Made by a program: the position numbers and the translations under genes. The notes under the pieces are model-generated. The model worked only from the letters and a program-made list of their open reading frames with translations. It was not told the origin of the DNA and made no database searches. From Hyphomicrobiales bacterium (GTDB lineage Bacteria > Pseudomonadota > Alphaproteobacteria > Rhizobiales > Rhizobiaceae), in the NCBI GenBank assembly GCA_900471525.1, contig UCEZ01000056.1:1-64000 (forward strand): 64,000 nt of DNA, in the 5' to 3' direction. Of the stretch, positions 53,308-62,124 are shown piece by piece; the first letter of the stretch is position 1; the number at the start of each line of letters is the position of its first letter.

Positions 53308-54966
53308 TCAAACTGGCACATAGCCGACCCCCTTCTTCCCGATCTCGTCCAGCGCCTCCTCATAGCCCGCATCCGCATAGCGAATGACGCCGAGCGACGT
53401 ATCGTTGGTTAGCGCGTGGCTCAGCCGTTCCGCCCCGGCCTCAGTCCCATCGGCTACGACAGTGACGCCGCAACTGGTCATATAACCTGCATAGCCACCG
53501 CCGCCCGAATGGACGACAACGAGGTCGGCCATGGAGGAGCAGAGCAGCATGGCATCAAGCAGCGGCCAGTCGGCAATGGCGTCGGAGCCGTCCTTCATAC
53601 GCTCCGTCATGATGTTCGGATGCGCCATGGCGCCGGCATCGAGATGGTCGCGGGAAAAGGCGATCGGGCCTTTGAGTTCGCCGGAGGCGACCAGCGCGTT
53701 GACGGCGAGCGCCAGTTCCGTGCGTTCGCCATGGCCGAGCCAGGCAATGCGGGCGGGCAGCCCCTCGAAGGGCACGTTTTCCCGCGCCAGCTTGATCCAG
53801 TTGGTGACGATCTTGTTGTCCGGGAACATTTCCAGTAGCAGGTCGTCGATACGGGCGATGTCGCTCTCCTCGCCCGACAATGCCATCCAGCGGAACGGGC
53901 CGATGGCACGGGCAAACAGCGGCCGCAGATAGGCCTCGGTGAAGATTCGGATGTCGAAGGCATTGGCGACGCCGCCCTCCCGCGCCTGCGTGCGGATCAG
54001 GTTGCCGTTGTCGAAGACTTCGGAGCCTTTCACCTGGAATTCAAGCATCGCCTTGACATGGTCGACAATCGAGGCGCGGCTGGCGGCCATCAGTTGCCCC
54101 TGCCCGTCGACGCGCAGGCGCTTGACCTCTTCGATGCTCATGCCTTTCGGCACATAGCCGTAGACGAGGTCGTGAGCCGACGTCTGGTCGGTGACGATAT
54201 CGGGCACGATGCCGCGCCTGGCGATTTCGGGGTACAGAGCGGCGGCATTGCCGACGAGACCGATGGAAGTCGCGCGCTTTTCCTTCACCGCCTGATCGAT
54301 CATCGCGAGCGCCGTATCGAGGTCCGGCGCGACATGTTCGAGATAACCGATCGCCTTGCGCTTTTCGGCCCGAACAGGGTCGATATCGATGCACAGGATC
54401 GCAGCACCGGCCATACGGCCGGCCAGCGGCTGCGCGCCGCCCATGCCGCCGAGACCGGCGGTCAGGATGAAGCGGCCGGCAAGATCGCCGCCGAACCGGT
54501 TTTCGGCGATGCGCATGAAGATTTCGTAGGTGCCCTGGATGACACCCTGGCTGCCGATATATTGCCAGGCGCCGGCCGTCAGCCCGCCCCAGCAGATCAA
54601 TCCCTGCCTTTCCAGCTCATAGAACACCTCGGCCTTCGCCCATTGGCCGACGATATTGCAATTGGCCATGATGACGAGCGGCGCCTTCGCATGGGTCTTC
54701 AATAGCCCCACCGGCTTGCCGGACTGGATCACCAGCGTCTGGTCCTCGTCCATTTCCAGAAGCGTTTTCACGATCGCCTTGTGGGACGCCCAGTTGCGCG
54801 CCGCCTTGCCGAGCGCCGCATAGACGATCAGATTGTCGGGGTCCTCGCCGACCGAAAGCACGTTTTCCAGTAGCCGCAGCAACGCCTCCTGCCGCCAGCC
54901 CTTGGCGCGCAGTTCGGGGCCGCCGGGGATGGGGAAGTTCGGGTGACGAGGGTTCAGCTTCGGCAT
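53308..54966 (-). CDS. Urocanase-family protein, probable thiourocanate hydratase
   Basis: A 552-residue NAD-dependent urocanase homologue. The Rossmann signature GLGGMGGAQPLAGRMAG and TSAHDLVYGY are present, but key urocanase residues differ. The active-site Cys of ARICW is Ala here (ARIAW, about residue 408). TSAHDP-type Pro/Asn positions are Leu/Tyr, and the HHGGGVGMGFSQH segment is SGGGGYAGYMTSC. Urocanate is therefore an unlikely substrate. In the five-step ergothioneine pathway a urocanase paralogue hydrates thiourocanate, and all the other steps are encoded just upstream in the same operon, so thiourocanate hydratase is the best call. AAGGAAAG precedes the ATG. Confidence 0.82.
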   Translation of the reverse strand: MPKLNPRHPNFPIPGGPELRAKGWRQEALLRLLENVLSVGEDPDNLIVYAALGKAARNWASHKAIVKTLLEMDEDQTLVIQSGKPVGLLKTHAKAPLVIMANCNIVGQWAKAEVFYELERQGLICWGGLTAGAWQYIGSQGVIQGTYEIFMRIAENRFGGDLAGRFILTAGLGGMGGAQPLAGRMAGAAILCIDIDPVRAEKRKAIGYLEHVAPDLDTALAMIDQAVKEKRATSIGLVGNAAALYPEIARRGIVPDIVTDQTSAHDLVYGYVPKGMSIEEVKRLRVDGQGQLMAASRASIVDHVKAMLEFQVKGSEVFDNGNLIRTQAREGGVANAFDIRIFTEAYLRPLFARAIGPFRWMALSGEESDIARIDDLLLEMFPDNKIVTNWIKLARENVPFEGLPARIAWLGHGERTELALAVNALVASGELKGPIAFSRDHLDAGAMAHPNIMTERMKDGSDAIADWPLLDAMLLCSSMADLVVVHSGGGGYAGYMTSCGVTVVADGTEAGAERLSHALTNDTSLGVIRYADAGYEEALDEIGKKGVGYVPV

Positions 54967-55068
54967 CGTGGTCTTTCCTTCTTCTTATCTGCGATCGCAT
55001 CCCTGCCCCTCGCACCGCTCCCGTGGGAAAAGTTATCGCAAGGACGTGGTACGGCACCGTTTTGTCAT

Positions 55069-55398
55069 TCACTTCGGCGGCAGCAAGAGAACATAGGCGA
55101 GTGCCGCATCAAGCAGGCGCTTGCGCAGGGCGTCATCGCCGAAAGCTGCCGGGCCAGCACGCACCCAACCATTCATCCGACGATCACCCATCACCATGAG
55201 CTCGATGCCGGCAAGCGACAGCGCCCAGCCATCGTTGCCCTTGCCGAGGCGCACCAGCATGCCGTCGTTGCGCGCGCCGCAAAGAAGATTGCCGTCGAGG
55301 AGAAAGGCAAGGCCACCGAACATCGGCTTCTCGGAAAGCCCCGACCTTCCGCCGAGCTCCTGCCTGATCAGTTCCTCGAGACCAGCGTCGCGCGCCAT
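55069..55398 (-). CDS. TfoX/Sxy N-terminal domain protein
   Basis: A 109-residue single-domain protein of the TfoX_N type (KPMFGGLAFLLDGNLLCGAR near residue 24, then MLVRLGKG and MNGWVRA). Stand-alone versions are common in alphaproteobacteria and have no settled function; they lack the C-terminal half of the competence regulator. Here it lies inside the thiohistidine-betaine operon, nine bases after the DUF917 gene start-side neighbour, so it is probably co-transcribed. The small basic fold may bind a ligand or protein rather than DNA. Confidence 0.72.
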   Translation of the reverse strand: MARDAGLEELIRQELGGRSGLSEKPMFGGLAFLLDGNLLCGARNDGMLVRLGKGNDGWALSLAGIELMVMGDRRMNGWVRAGPAAFGDDALRKRLLDAALAYVLLLPPK

Positions 55399-55407
55399 GG
55401 CATCTCC

Positions 55408-56508
55408 TTATGTACGGCCGGACAAAGCGTAACGCGCGATCTCAATACCCATCGCCTTCTCGACCGGCGGATAAACGCTCGGATCAAGCACGCTGGATGC
55501 CAGCGGTATGACGGTCTTCGGCACATGCAGCACGAAGATTTTCATGCCGACCTGCAACTGGCCGACGCTCAACGGTTCGCCTTCGCGTGACAACGTGGTG
55601 ATGACATCCGGGAAGGTCGCGAGCCGCGTGCCGCCGGCATTCTCGACCGCCATATATTCGTTCATGATATGAAGTACCGTAGAATTATCGCCCTTGCCCA
55701 GAGTCACCGTACCGATGTCGAAGGCTTCCCTGGTGTAGACGACGGATTTGTCGGTGATGACGCCTTCCGCAAGGATCGTGCCGTTGGTGGTTTTCGCGAT
55801 GGTATCGATGATGGCGCTGCCGCCCCTTCCTTCCGCGGCGATGATCGCCTCACCCAGAGTCAGCGCCAGCGAAATGCCGCCAAGTGCGGCGTTCCTGCGC
55901 ACATAGGACGCGCGAAGCGGGTTGCGGCACGACGCGATGAAGCCGCCCGACATGTCGGATGCGGTGCGCAGGATCGGCGAGACCTTCGCCGTCGCGCCGC
56001 GCACGACCACTTCGATGTAGCGGTTCTCGTCGCGATTGCCGCCAACCGCCGTCTGGATCATTTGCTCCGGCGACCCGGCCATGCCGATCGACCCCATGTC
56101 GCCAGTTGGATGCGCCCGCATGTCACCTACCGCATCCAGAACCTTCGTGCCGAGGATAGCGGAAGGCAACCAACCGTTCAGCGTCGACGACTTGCCGTTC
56201 TGCCCCACCATCAGGGCCGAGACCTTTTCGCCCAGCGCCTCCTGCAGCAGTTCCACCGCCTTGACGTAATCGACGCCGCGCATTTCCCAAGGCGTGGTCG
56301 AGGCCGGCGCACCGATGGCCGCCGCCGTCGCCACCCAGTCATCTGCATTCAGCTCATCGATGGACACCAGTTCCGGCTTGCCGATCGACACCGCCGCATA
56401 GCCGAGCATGCGTCCGTGGTCTGCCCAGCCGCCGCCGCCGGCCGCATAGACCGAGCCGCCCTTGACCGCGGCCTCGACGTCTTTTTCTGTCAGTATCCGG
56501 CCCATCAC
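55408..56508 (-). CDS. DUF917 (S-Me-THD) protein, probable thiohydantoin desulfurase
   Basis: A 366-residue DUF917 protein. AAGGGGWADHGRML near the N-terminus and TTPWEMRGVDYVKAVELL are family landmarks, followed by a long C-terminal beta domain. DUF917 was renamed S-methyl thiohydantoin desulfurase after activity on thiohydantoin intermediates of ergothioneine-type breakdown. Here it would remove sulfur from thiohydantoin-5-propionate to give hydantoin-5-propionate, linking the lyase/hydratase half of the operon to the hydantoinase/carbamoylase half. Its ATG overlaps the stop of the carbamoylase gene (ATGA). Whether the substrate is S-methylated is undecided. Confidence 0.8.
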   Translation of the reverse strand: MMGRILTEKDVEAAVKGGSVYAAGGGGWADHGRMLGYAAVSIGKPELVSIDELNADDWVATAAAIGAPASTTPWEMRGVDYVKAVELLQEALGEKVSALMVGQNGKSSTLNGWLPSAILGTKVLDAVGDMRAHPTGDMGSIGMAGSPEQMIQTAVGGNRDENRYIEVVVRGATAKVSPILRTASDMSGGFIASCRNPLRASYVRRNAALGGISLALTLGEAIIAAEGRGGSAIIDTIAKTTNGTILAEGVITDKSVVYTREAFDIGTVTLGKGDNSTVLHIMNEYMAVENAGGTRLATFPDVITTLSREGEPLSVGQLQVGMKIFVLHVPKTVIPLASSVLDPSVYPPVEKAMGIEIARYALSGRT

Positions 56509-57773
56509 TGCTGCTCCTGTAGATCGGTATCGAGTTTCTTGACGGCCTCGAACAAGGTCGCCGTTCCAAGCGCAATGTCGTCGTTTTCAGCCCATTCGTC
56601 CGGCGTGTGCGACCGGCCTTCGCGGCAGGCAATGAAGATCATCGCGGCCTTCGAAATGCGCGCCATCCATGCAGTATCGTGCCCCGCACCGGACGCCATG
56701 CGACGGCGCCGTGCACCGACGCGATTACAGGCCTCTTCCAGATTGCGCATCACCAACGGATCGGCGGGCGTTGGGAAATTGTCGGAGATCAGCTTCGGCG
56801 AAGCGATCGATACGCCGGTATCGCGCTGGATATCGACGGCAAGCTGATCGATCTTGGCGATGAAACGCTCCATGTCGGGCCGCAGTTCGGCGCGGGCATC
56901 GATCAGGACACGGGCGCGCGAGGGCACGACATTGGCCGCATTCGGTTCGATTGAGAATTCGCCGACCGTTGCGGTAAAATGCCCCTCGCCCTTCGAAAAC
57001 TCGAGGCCAAACCGCTCGACCTCGCCGACCATCCGGGCAGCCGCCGTCAGTGCGTCGCGCCTGCGGCCCATCGGCGTCGTGCCGGCATGATCGGCCTGGC
57101 CTTCGAAGAGAATTTCGATACGGGTGATACCGGCAATCGCGGTCACGATACCGATGTCGCAGCGCTCGGCTTCAAGCACAGGCCCCTGCTCGATATGCAG
57201 TTCCAGAAACGCCTTGATGTCCGACCGCTTCTGCCGCGCCAGCCGCGACGGGTCACCGCCGGCATCGATCATCCCCTGCCGTAGAGTCAACTCACCGTGC
57301 GTCCGGCTCAGCCAGCCGTCCGGGATCAGCCTCGCCATGCCCCGGCTGCCGATGCAGGAAACGCCGAAGATCGAGACTTCCTCAGCGAGGAAATCGACCA
57401 CCTCCAGATCATGATCGAGCCGAATGCCGGCATCATTCAACGCCTGCGCGACTTCAAGCGCGGCGGCCACGCCGGCAATGCCGTCGAACCGACCGCCTTC
57501 CGGCACCGTGTCCGAATGCGAGCCGAGCATGATCGTGCCGAGGCCGGATCTGCGGCCCTTGCGGCGGCCGATCAGGTTTCCGGATGCGTCGATCCGGGTT
57601 TCAAGACCGGCCGCCTTGAAGCGTTGTTCGAGAAAGGCGCGACCTTCCAGAAACAATGGCGTAAAAGCGCGGCGCGTATAAGGCCGGTCCGGTTCGGTGA
57701 TGCGGGCGAGCCCCTTGACGATATCGGCGATGCGCCGGGCATCGACCGGAAGGTTTGTCTCGACGGCGACCAT
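56505..57773 (-). CDS. M20-type N-carbamoyl-amino acid/allantoate amidohydrolase, probable N-carbamoyl-L-glutamate hydrolase
   Basis: A 422-residue binuclear metal hydrolase of the AmaB/HyuC/AllC group. Metal ligands appear in GSHSDTV, DGIAGV, the EE of FLAEEVSIFG, LHIEQGP and the final EGRSHTPDEW His. GAGHDTAWM marks the substrate-side loop. Relatives cleave N-carbamoyl-beta-alanine, allantoate or N-carbamoyl amino acids. Following a hydantoinase in this operon, N-carbamoyl-L-glutamate (to glutamate, CO2 and ammonia) is the expected substrate. It overlaps the upstream gene by one base and the DUF917 gene by four, so the three are translationally coupled. Confidence 0.86.
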   Translation of the reverse strand: MVAVETNLPVDARRIADIVKGLARITEPDRPYTRRAFTPLFLEGRAFLEQRFKAAGLETRIDASGNLIGRRKGRRSGLGTIMLGSHSDTVPEGGRFDGIAGVAAALEVAQALNDAGIRLDHDLEVVDFLAEEVSIFGVSCIGSRGMARLIPDGWLSRTHGELTLRQGMIDAGGDPSRLARQKRSDIKAFLELHIEQGPVLEAERCDIGIVTAIAGITRIEILFEGQADHAGTTPMGRRRDALTAAARMVGEVERFGLEFSKGEGHFTATVGEFSIEPNAANVVPSRARVLIDARAELRPDMERFIAKIDQLAVDIQRDTGVSIASPKLISDNFPTPADPLVMRNLEEACNRVGARRRRMASGAGHDTAWMARISKAAMIFIACREGRSHTPDEWAENDDIALGTATLFEAVKKLDTDLQEQQ

Positions 57774-59152
57774 CAGACACCCTCGCGCAATGGCAGGCTC
57801 GGGAGTGGCCGGACGAATTGGCCGACGCCGGGGGCAGCAAGCACTGTCCTCCCGTCGAAAACCTTGACACCGCGATTATAGGTCGCGGCCACACGCCACG
57901 GCAGCCGGATACCGTTATAGGGCGACCAGCCGACGACATTGTTGCCGCTTTCCACCGCATCATAGGTGTAGGGTTCCGGCGTCAACACCGCGATATCGGC
58001 ATCCCTGCCGACTTCGAGAGCGCCCTTCTGATGGTCCAGCCGGAAATGACGAGCGGGGTTCAGCGACATCAGTTCGGCCGCGCGGGTCAGCGGGATACCG
58101 CGCTCCAGCAGGCCCTTGACGAACAGCGGGATCATCACCTCGAGCCCCGGCACGCCGGAGGCATTGGCCAGCATATCCGGATTGGTCTTGCGGTTTTCCG
58201 ACCAGCTGACGTGATCGGTCGAAACCAGCGTCACGTTGCCAGCGGCCACATGCCGCCAAAGCTTTTCCACTTCGGCGCGCGGCCGGATCGGCGGATTGAT
58301 CTTGGCCTTGCCGCCGAGCCGCTTCACATCGTTTTCCTCGTCGAGGACAAGATAGTGGATGCAGCATTCGATCGTGGCGCGATAACCCTGCGCCCTGTAG
58401 GCGGCGGCAATCTCGTAGCCGCGGCCAACCGAGCAATGCACCACATGCGCCGGGCAACCCGTTGCGGCACCCGTCTCATAGATCTGGTTGGTGGCAAGCA
58501 ATTCCGTCAGCGGTGGACGCGACAGGCCGTGGGCGCGGTAGTCGGTAACGCCAGCCGCCTTGACCTTGTCGATCGCCGCGCGCACCGCCTCGTCGTCCTC
58601 GTTGTGCACGCCGGCAGTCAGCCCAGTCGATGCGATGGCGGCAAAACAATCCTCCAGCAACGCGGCCGGGATACGTGGAAAGCGCTTCGGGTCGGTTCCG
58701 AAAGTGGAAAACTTGAAAGCGGCGACACCCGCCTCGACCATTTCGGAAATTCGTGCGGGGCCTTCCTCCGGATCTATCGTGCCATAAAGCGCGAAATCGA
58801 CGCGGGCCTGATTCCCGGCATGATCGATCTTGCGTTTCACAGCCTCGGCCGAGCAGACGAGATTGCCCTCGTCATAGGGCATGTCGACGATTGTCGTAAC
58901 ACCGCCGGCGGCGGCCGAGCGTGTCGACCAGATGAAATCCTCCTGATCTTTCTGGCTCAGCGAATGCACCTGTGCATCAATGGCGCCGGGCAGGATAAGG
59001 GCTTTCCCGAGGTCGTGACGCTCGCGCGCAGCGGGCATCGCGCCCTGCCCGACAAAAGCGACCTTGCCGTCGCGCACGGCGACATGTCCGCCTTCGACGA
59101 TGCGATCGGGCAGAACCACCGTGCCTTTCAAAACCAGATCGAAATCAGACAT
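57773..59152 (-). CDS. Hydantoinase/dihydropyrimidinase-like amidohydrolase, probable hydantoin-5-propionate hydrolase
   Basis: A 459-residue cyclic amidohydrolase (hydantoinase/allantoinase/dihydroorotase group). The metal motif reads DAQVHS, with Gln in place of the first His of the common DxHxH, as in some dihydroorotase relatives. VHNEDDEA, VVHCSVG and STDHVSW carry the remaining His/Asp ligands, and the C-terminal GREADIAVL-like stretch (VGRDADIAVLTPE) is typical. In the operon it would open hydantoin-5-propionate to N-carbamoylglutamate. It starts 11 bases after the ammonia-lyase-like gene and shares a base with the carbamoylase gene. Confidence 0.85.
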   Translation of the reverse strand: MSDFDLVLKGTVVLPDRIVEGGHVAVRDGKVAFVGQGAMPAARERHDLGKALILPGAIDAQVHSLSQKDQEDFIWSTRSAAAGGVTTIVDMPYDEGNLVCSAEAVKRKIDHAGNQARVDFALYGTIDPEEGPARISEMVEAGVAAFKFSTFGTDPKRFPRIPAALLEDCFAAIASTGLTAGVHNEDDEAVRAAIDKVKAAGVTDYRAHGLSRPPLTELLATNQIYETGAATGCPAHVVHCSVGRGYEIAAAYRAQGYRATIECCIHYLVLDEENDVKRLGGKAKINPPIRPRAEVEKLWRHVAAGNVTLVSTDHVSWSENRKTNPDMLANASGVPGLEVMIPLFVKGLLERGIPLTRAAELMSLNPARHFRLDHQKGALEVGRDADIAVLTPEPYTYDAVESGNNVVGWSPYNGIRLPWRVAATYNRGVKVFDGRTVLAAPGVGQFVRPLPSLPLREGV

Positions 59153-59163
59153 CTGTGTTTCCC

Positions 59164-60702
59164 TTATTTGCCAAGCGCGAAGAAATCGTCGAATTCGGGC
59201 ATGGGGGCGGCCGCGACGATCGCCTCGAGCAGGCGGCCGCAGGCGAAATCTCGATGCAGAACGTCGATCTCCTTCGAGAGCGGCCGGTCCTTCAGATAGA
59301 TCGGGCTGACCGCCCGCACCCGGTCATAGGCGATTTGGCTGACGCCCTGCGGCGTATCGCCGAGAAGATCGATCGCCTGTGCAGATAACAGAGCCTCGAT
59401 CGCCGCCATCTGGCGCATGTCTCGCACCTGCGTTTCCATGCGCTCGACGATCAACGGCAGGAAAGTGGCTTCCTCTTCGAGACCGCCAGCAACGACGATC
59501 GACTGCGCCGACAAGGGAACCGCCAACGACTGGACGCGCATATAGAGTTCCACCACCAGCTTCATCAGCGGGCCGAGGCCGCTTGCGACCTCTCCGGGGG
59601 CCACCAGATTGATCGGCAGGTTTCGCCGTACCCCGTTGGAGAGCAAGATGCAGCGGTTGAGCACATTCCGCGCCACATGCGAAAAAGCGATCTGCGCCGT
59701 CTCGATATAAAGCGTCGTCGTCAGCGGCAGCGAGGCGCCGGAAGCGTGCACCTGTCCGCCCAGCACCACCGGATTGTCATCCGACAGATAGGTAGCGTCG
59801 ACCAGGCGTTCCGCGGCGACAAGAAGCGTGTCGACGGCAGCGCCAAAAACCTGCGCGGTCATGCGCAAGCTCAGCGGATCGTGAATGGCGGTCGGCAACG
59901 GCCAGTCGACACAATCGGACTGGCCATAGAGCCAGGATCCGACAAGCGCTTCGCCGCGTGTCCCGAGTGTTGCCGCCACGCGCCATGGATCGGCGGAAGC
60001 ACCGAGCGCCAGGGAGGACATCAGGCCGGTCGTCATCAAAACCCGAACAGCCGAGGCCGCCTCGCGCAGCACGTCGGCCGAGGCGGCAAAGGCCGTCGCA
60101 TTGACGCTGAGGGCTGCCAGAGCATCGCGCGGCAGCATCACGAAGGGCTCAAGCCCGGCGCGGCGCAGGGCTTCACCGGCATCAAGCAACTCATCGTCGA
60201 AAAATGCCTCGCCGATCCCGGTAAGCACGGAGGCCACCTGCCCCATCAGGCCGATATCGGCACAGCCGATAGAGCCATGGCGATGGACGGCCGGCACGAC
60301 ACCGCGCTCCAGAAGCGCGAGGAATGCCTTGATGAGGTCGACGCTGCATCCCGTATGCCCGCCGAGAGCGGTGTTGATACGGATAGCGATGGCCTTGCGC
60401 ACGATCGCCGGTGAGAAAAGCTCGCCAGTGCCGAAGTGATGCGCCCTGACCAGCGCGGTATTGAATTCAGCGAGATCATCGACGGTCCACAGGCGGTCCT
60501 TCATCGAGCCGACGCCGGTGTTGGCGCCGTAGACCGGCAGCCCCATGGCGATGCGGTCAGCAATGACCTTATGGGCGGTATCGACACGCTCGAACGACTG
60601 CTCGGCCACGGCAGGCACAAACAGACCGGAGCCGATTTTCTCCAGTGAGGAGAAGTCGAGCGGATTGCCGTTCAGAAGGATGGTTTTCACCGATGCATGC
60701 AT
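59164..60702 (-). CDS. Histidine ammonia-lyase homologue lacking MIO, probable ergothionase
   Basis: A 512-residue member of the aromatic amino acid lyase family (VYGANTGVG at 57-65; ATYLSDDNPVV and MKLVVELYMRVQSLAVPLSA late). The MIO cofactor normally forms from Ala-Ser-Gly in GSVGASGDL. The same place here reads GSIGCADIG (143-151), so MIO cannot form. Ergothionases are known lyases of this fold that work without MIO because trimethylamine is a good leaving group. Reaction expected: ergothioneine to thiourocanate plus trimethylamine. First gene of the operon; start at 60702 with AAGGTGAG upstream. Confidence 0.85.
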   Translation of the reverse strand: MHASVKTILLNGNPLDFSSLEKIGSGLFVPAVAEQSFERVDTAHKVIADRIAMGLPVYGANTGVGSMKDRLWTVDDLAEFNTALVRAHHFGTGELFSPAIVRKAIAIRINTALGGHTGCSVDLIKAFLALLERGVVPAVHRHGSIGCADIGLMGQVASVLTGIGEAFFDDELLDAGEALRRAGLEPFVMLPRDALAALSVNATAFAASADVLREAASAVRVLMTTGLMSSLALGASADPWRVAATLGTRGEALVGSWLYGQSDCVDWPLPTAIHDPLSLRMTAQVFGAAVDTLLVAAERLVDATYLSDDNPVVLGGQVHASGASLPLTTTLYIETAQIAFSHVARNVLNRCILLSNGVRRNLPINLVAPGEVASGLGPLMKLVVELYMRVQSLAVPLSAQSIVVAGGLEEEATFLPLIVERMETQVRDMRQMAAIEALLSAQAIDLLGDTPQGVSQIAYDRVRAVSPIYLKDRPLSKEIDVLHRDFACGRLLEAIVAAAPMPEFDDFFALGK

Positions 60703-60840
60703 GCTTTGACTCACCTTGTTGGCCGATATGCTATGCCCAATGCACTCGCCTATGTTATATCCCAAAAATGAAACATCAGATGCCGATAACGGTACATCTG
60801 TTTGCAGCTCTCCAATTCGCCCAGGGAGGACCAATCGGCC

Positions 60841-62040
60841 ATGGACATTGCGACGCTTGCTCTTGTCCATGCGATCCTCGAAGAGCGTGGAATCCGCAGG
60901 GCTGCCGTGGCGAGCGGACGGCCGGTCGCCAGTGTCAGTGCAGCCCTGAAGCGTTTCGAAGCCGCCATTGCCGTGCCTCTTGTTCGGCGCGAGCGCGGCA
61001 ACCTTGTTCCAACGCTTGAAGCGCAAAGCCGGATGGCGGATTTGGCGTCTGCAAATCAGGCTATCCAATCCTTGCAGCCACATCCTTCTGGCGAAAACCC
61101 GGACCCAACGCCCTCGATTAGCCTCATCGCGCTCGAACGCTTCGTCACCGTCGCACGCAGCGGCAGCATCCGCAGCGCATCGAAGATTTCGGGCGCTGGC
61201 CAGCCGCAATTGACACGGCAGATGAACAATCTTGAACGTGATCTCGGTTATGAGCTGCTGATCCGCTCGCCGTCCGGCATCGCCTGCACCCCCGAAGGAC
61301 TGGCTGTGATCCCGATTGCCGAAAACCTGCTCGACATCTGGCGGCGCCTGTCGCGCGCGTCCAACGACCGGTTCCGCCGGGCAGCTGCGACCTGGCGCTT
61401 CGGTTCTGTGATGCCGCTTGGCCCTGAAAGTGAAATCGCCCGCATGCTGGCGGCGCTGACAGCAGAGTGGCATCGCGCCCGCCCGCGCCAACCGCTGTTC
61501 GTTTCGAGTACCACGGCAGACGAACTGATCTCGGGACTGAAGAACCGCCGCTTCGACGTGGTGCTGCTCGATCTCGAAACTTTCCCGTCCGAGTTCGAAG
61601 GCCGGTTGATCTCGCGCACGCCGCTGGCATTGGCCGGTCATCCATCGCTGTTTGCAAGGCATGGCGACGATATGCGCGGCGTGCTTCAATCCAACCCCAT
61701 CGCCGTCCCAAGCCTGAAGAGCGGATTACGCCAGCAGGCGACCCATTTCATCGAAGCGACGCTGAACGAACAGGAACGCAGCAGGCTGACGTTGACCGAG
61801 GTCGATTCCATCCCCGTCATCCTCAACCTCGTCATGGACCACGGCTATCTTTCGGTGCTTCCGGAAAGCTCCGCCGCGCGCGTGCGAAACGCCCCGGCGA
61901 TGCGCAGGCTTGGCGCCGACTACATGCAGAGCCTCTCGTTGGCCTGGCAAAAAAACGCGCTGTCCCGGCAGGTAGCGGAATCAATGCTCGGCATGATGCT
62001 CGGAGATCAGAAACTCGGCCTCGCGCCTGCCCTCGATTGA
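60841..62040 (+). CDS. LysR-type regulator with two N-terminal HTH domains
   Basis: A 399-residue protein, about 100 longer than a usual LysR regulator. Residues 1-62 (IATLALVHAILEERGIRRAA onward) and residues about 92-155 (ALERFVTVARSGSIRSAS onward) both read as LysR-type winged helices, each ending in the usual VPLVRR/YELLIR then TPEG-like wing. The substrate-binding domain (about 180-390) follows the second. ATG at 60841 has GGGAGGA ten bases upstream. It is divergent from the ergothionase gene, with 138 bases between, and is the evident regulator of that operon. The inducer would be ergothioneine or an intermediate. Confidence 0.8.
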   Translation: MDIATLALVHAILEERGIRRAAVASGRPVASVSAALKRFEAAIAVPLVRRERGNLVPTLEAQSRMADLASANQAIQSLQPHPSGENPDPTPSISLIALERFVTVARSGSIRSASKISGAGQPQLTRQMNNLERDLGYELLIRSPSGIACTPEGLAVIPIAENLLDIWRRLSRASNDRFRRAAATWRFGSVMPLGPESEIARMLAALTAEWHRARPRQPLFVSSTTADELISGLKNRRFDVVLLDLETFPSEFEGRLISRTPLALAGHPSLFARHGDDMRGVLQSNPIAVPSLKSGLRQQATHFIEATLNEQERSRLTLTEVDSIPVILNLVMDHGYLSVLPESSAARVRNAPAMRRLGADYMQSLSLAWQKNALSRQVAESMLGMMLGDQKLGLAPALD

Positions 62041-62124
62041 TTCACTTCCTGCAAAGCGATCGCCAAGCGCCTGATACGAATCGCGATTTCGTCATCAATT
62101 GAATCGACGCATGAACAAATTGAA

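Noticed and set aside
53308-60702. Plain histidine utilisation (hut) operon
   Set aside because: The HutH and HutU homologues lack MIO and the urocanase Cys, HutI and HutF/G are absent, and hydantoinase, carbamoylase and DUF917 genes take their place.
60703-61689. Long N-terminal extension of the ammonia-lyase homologue
   Set aside because: It is antisense to the LysR gene and lacks family similarity; AAGGTGAG marks ATG 60702.
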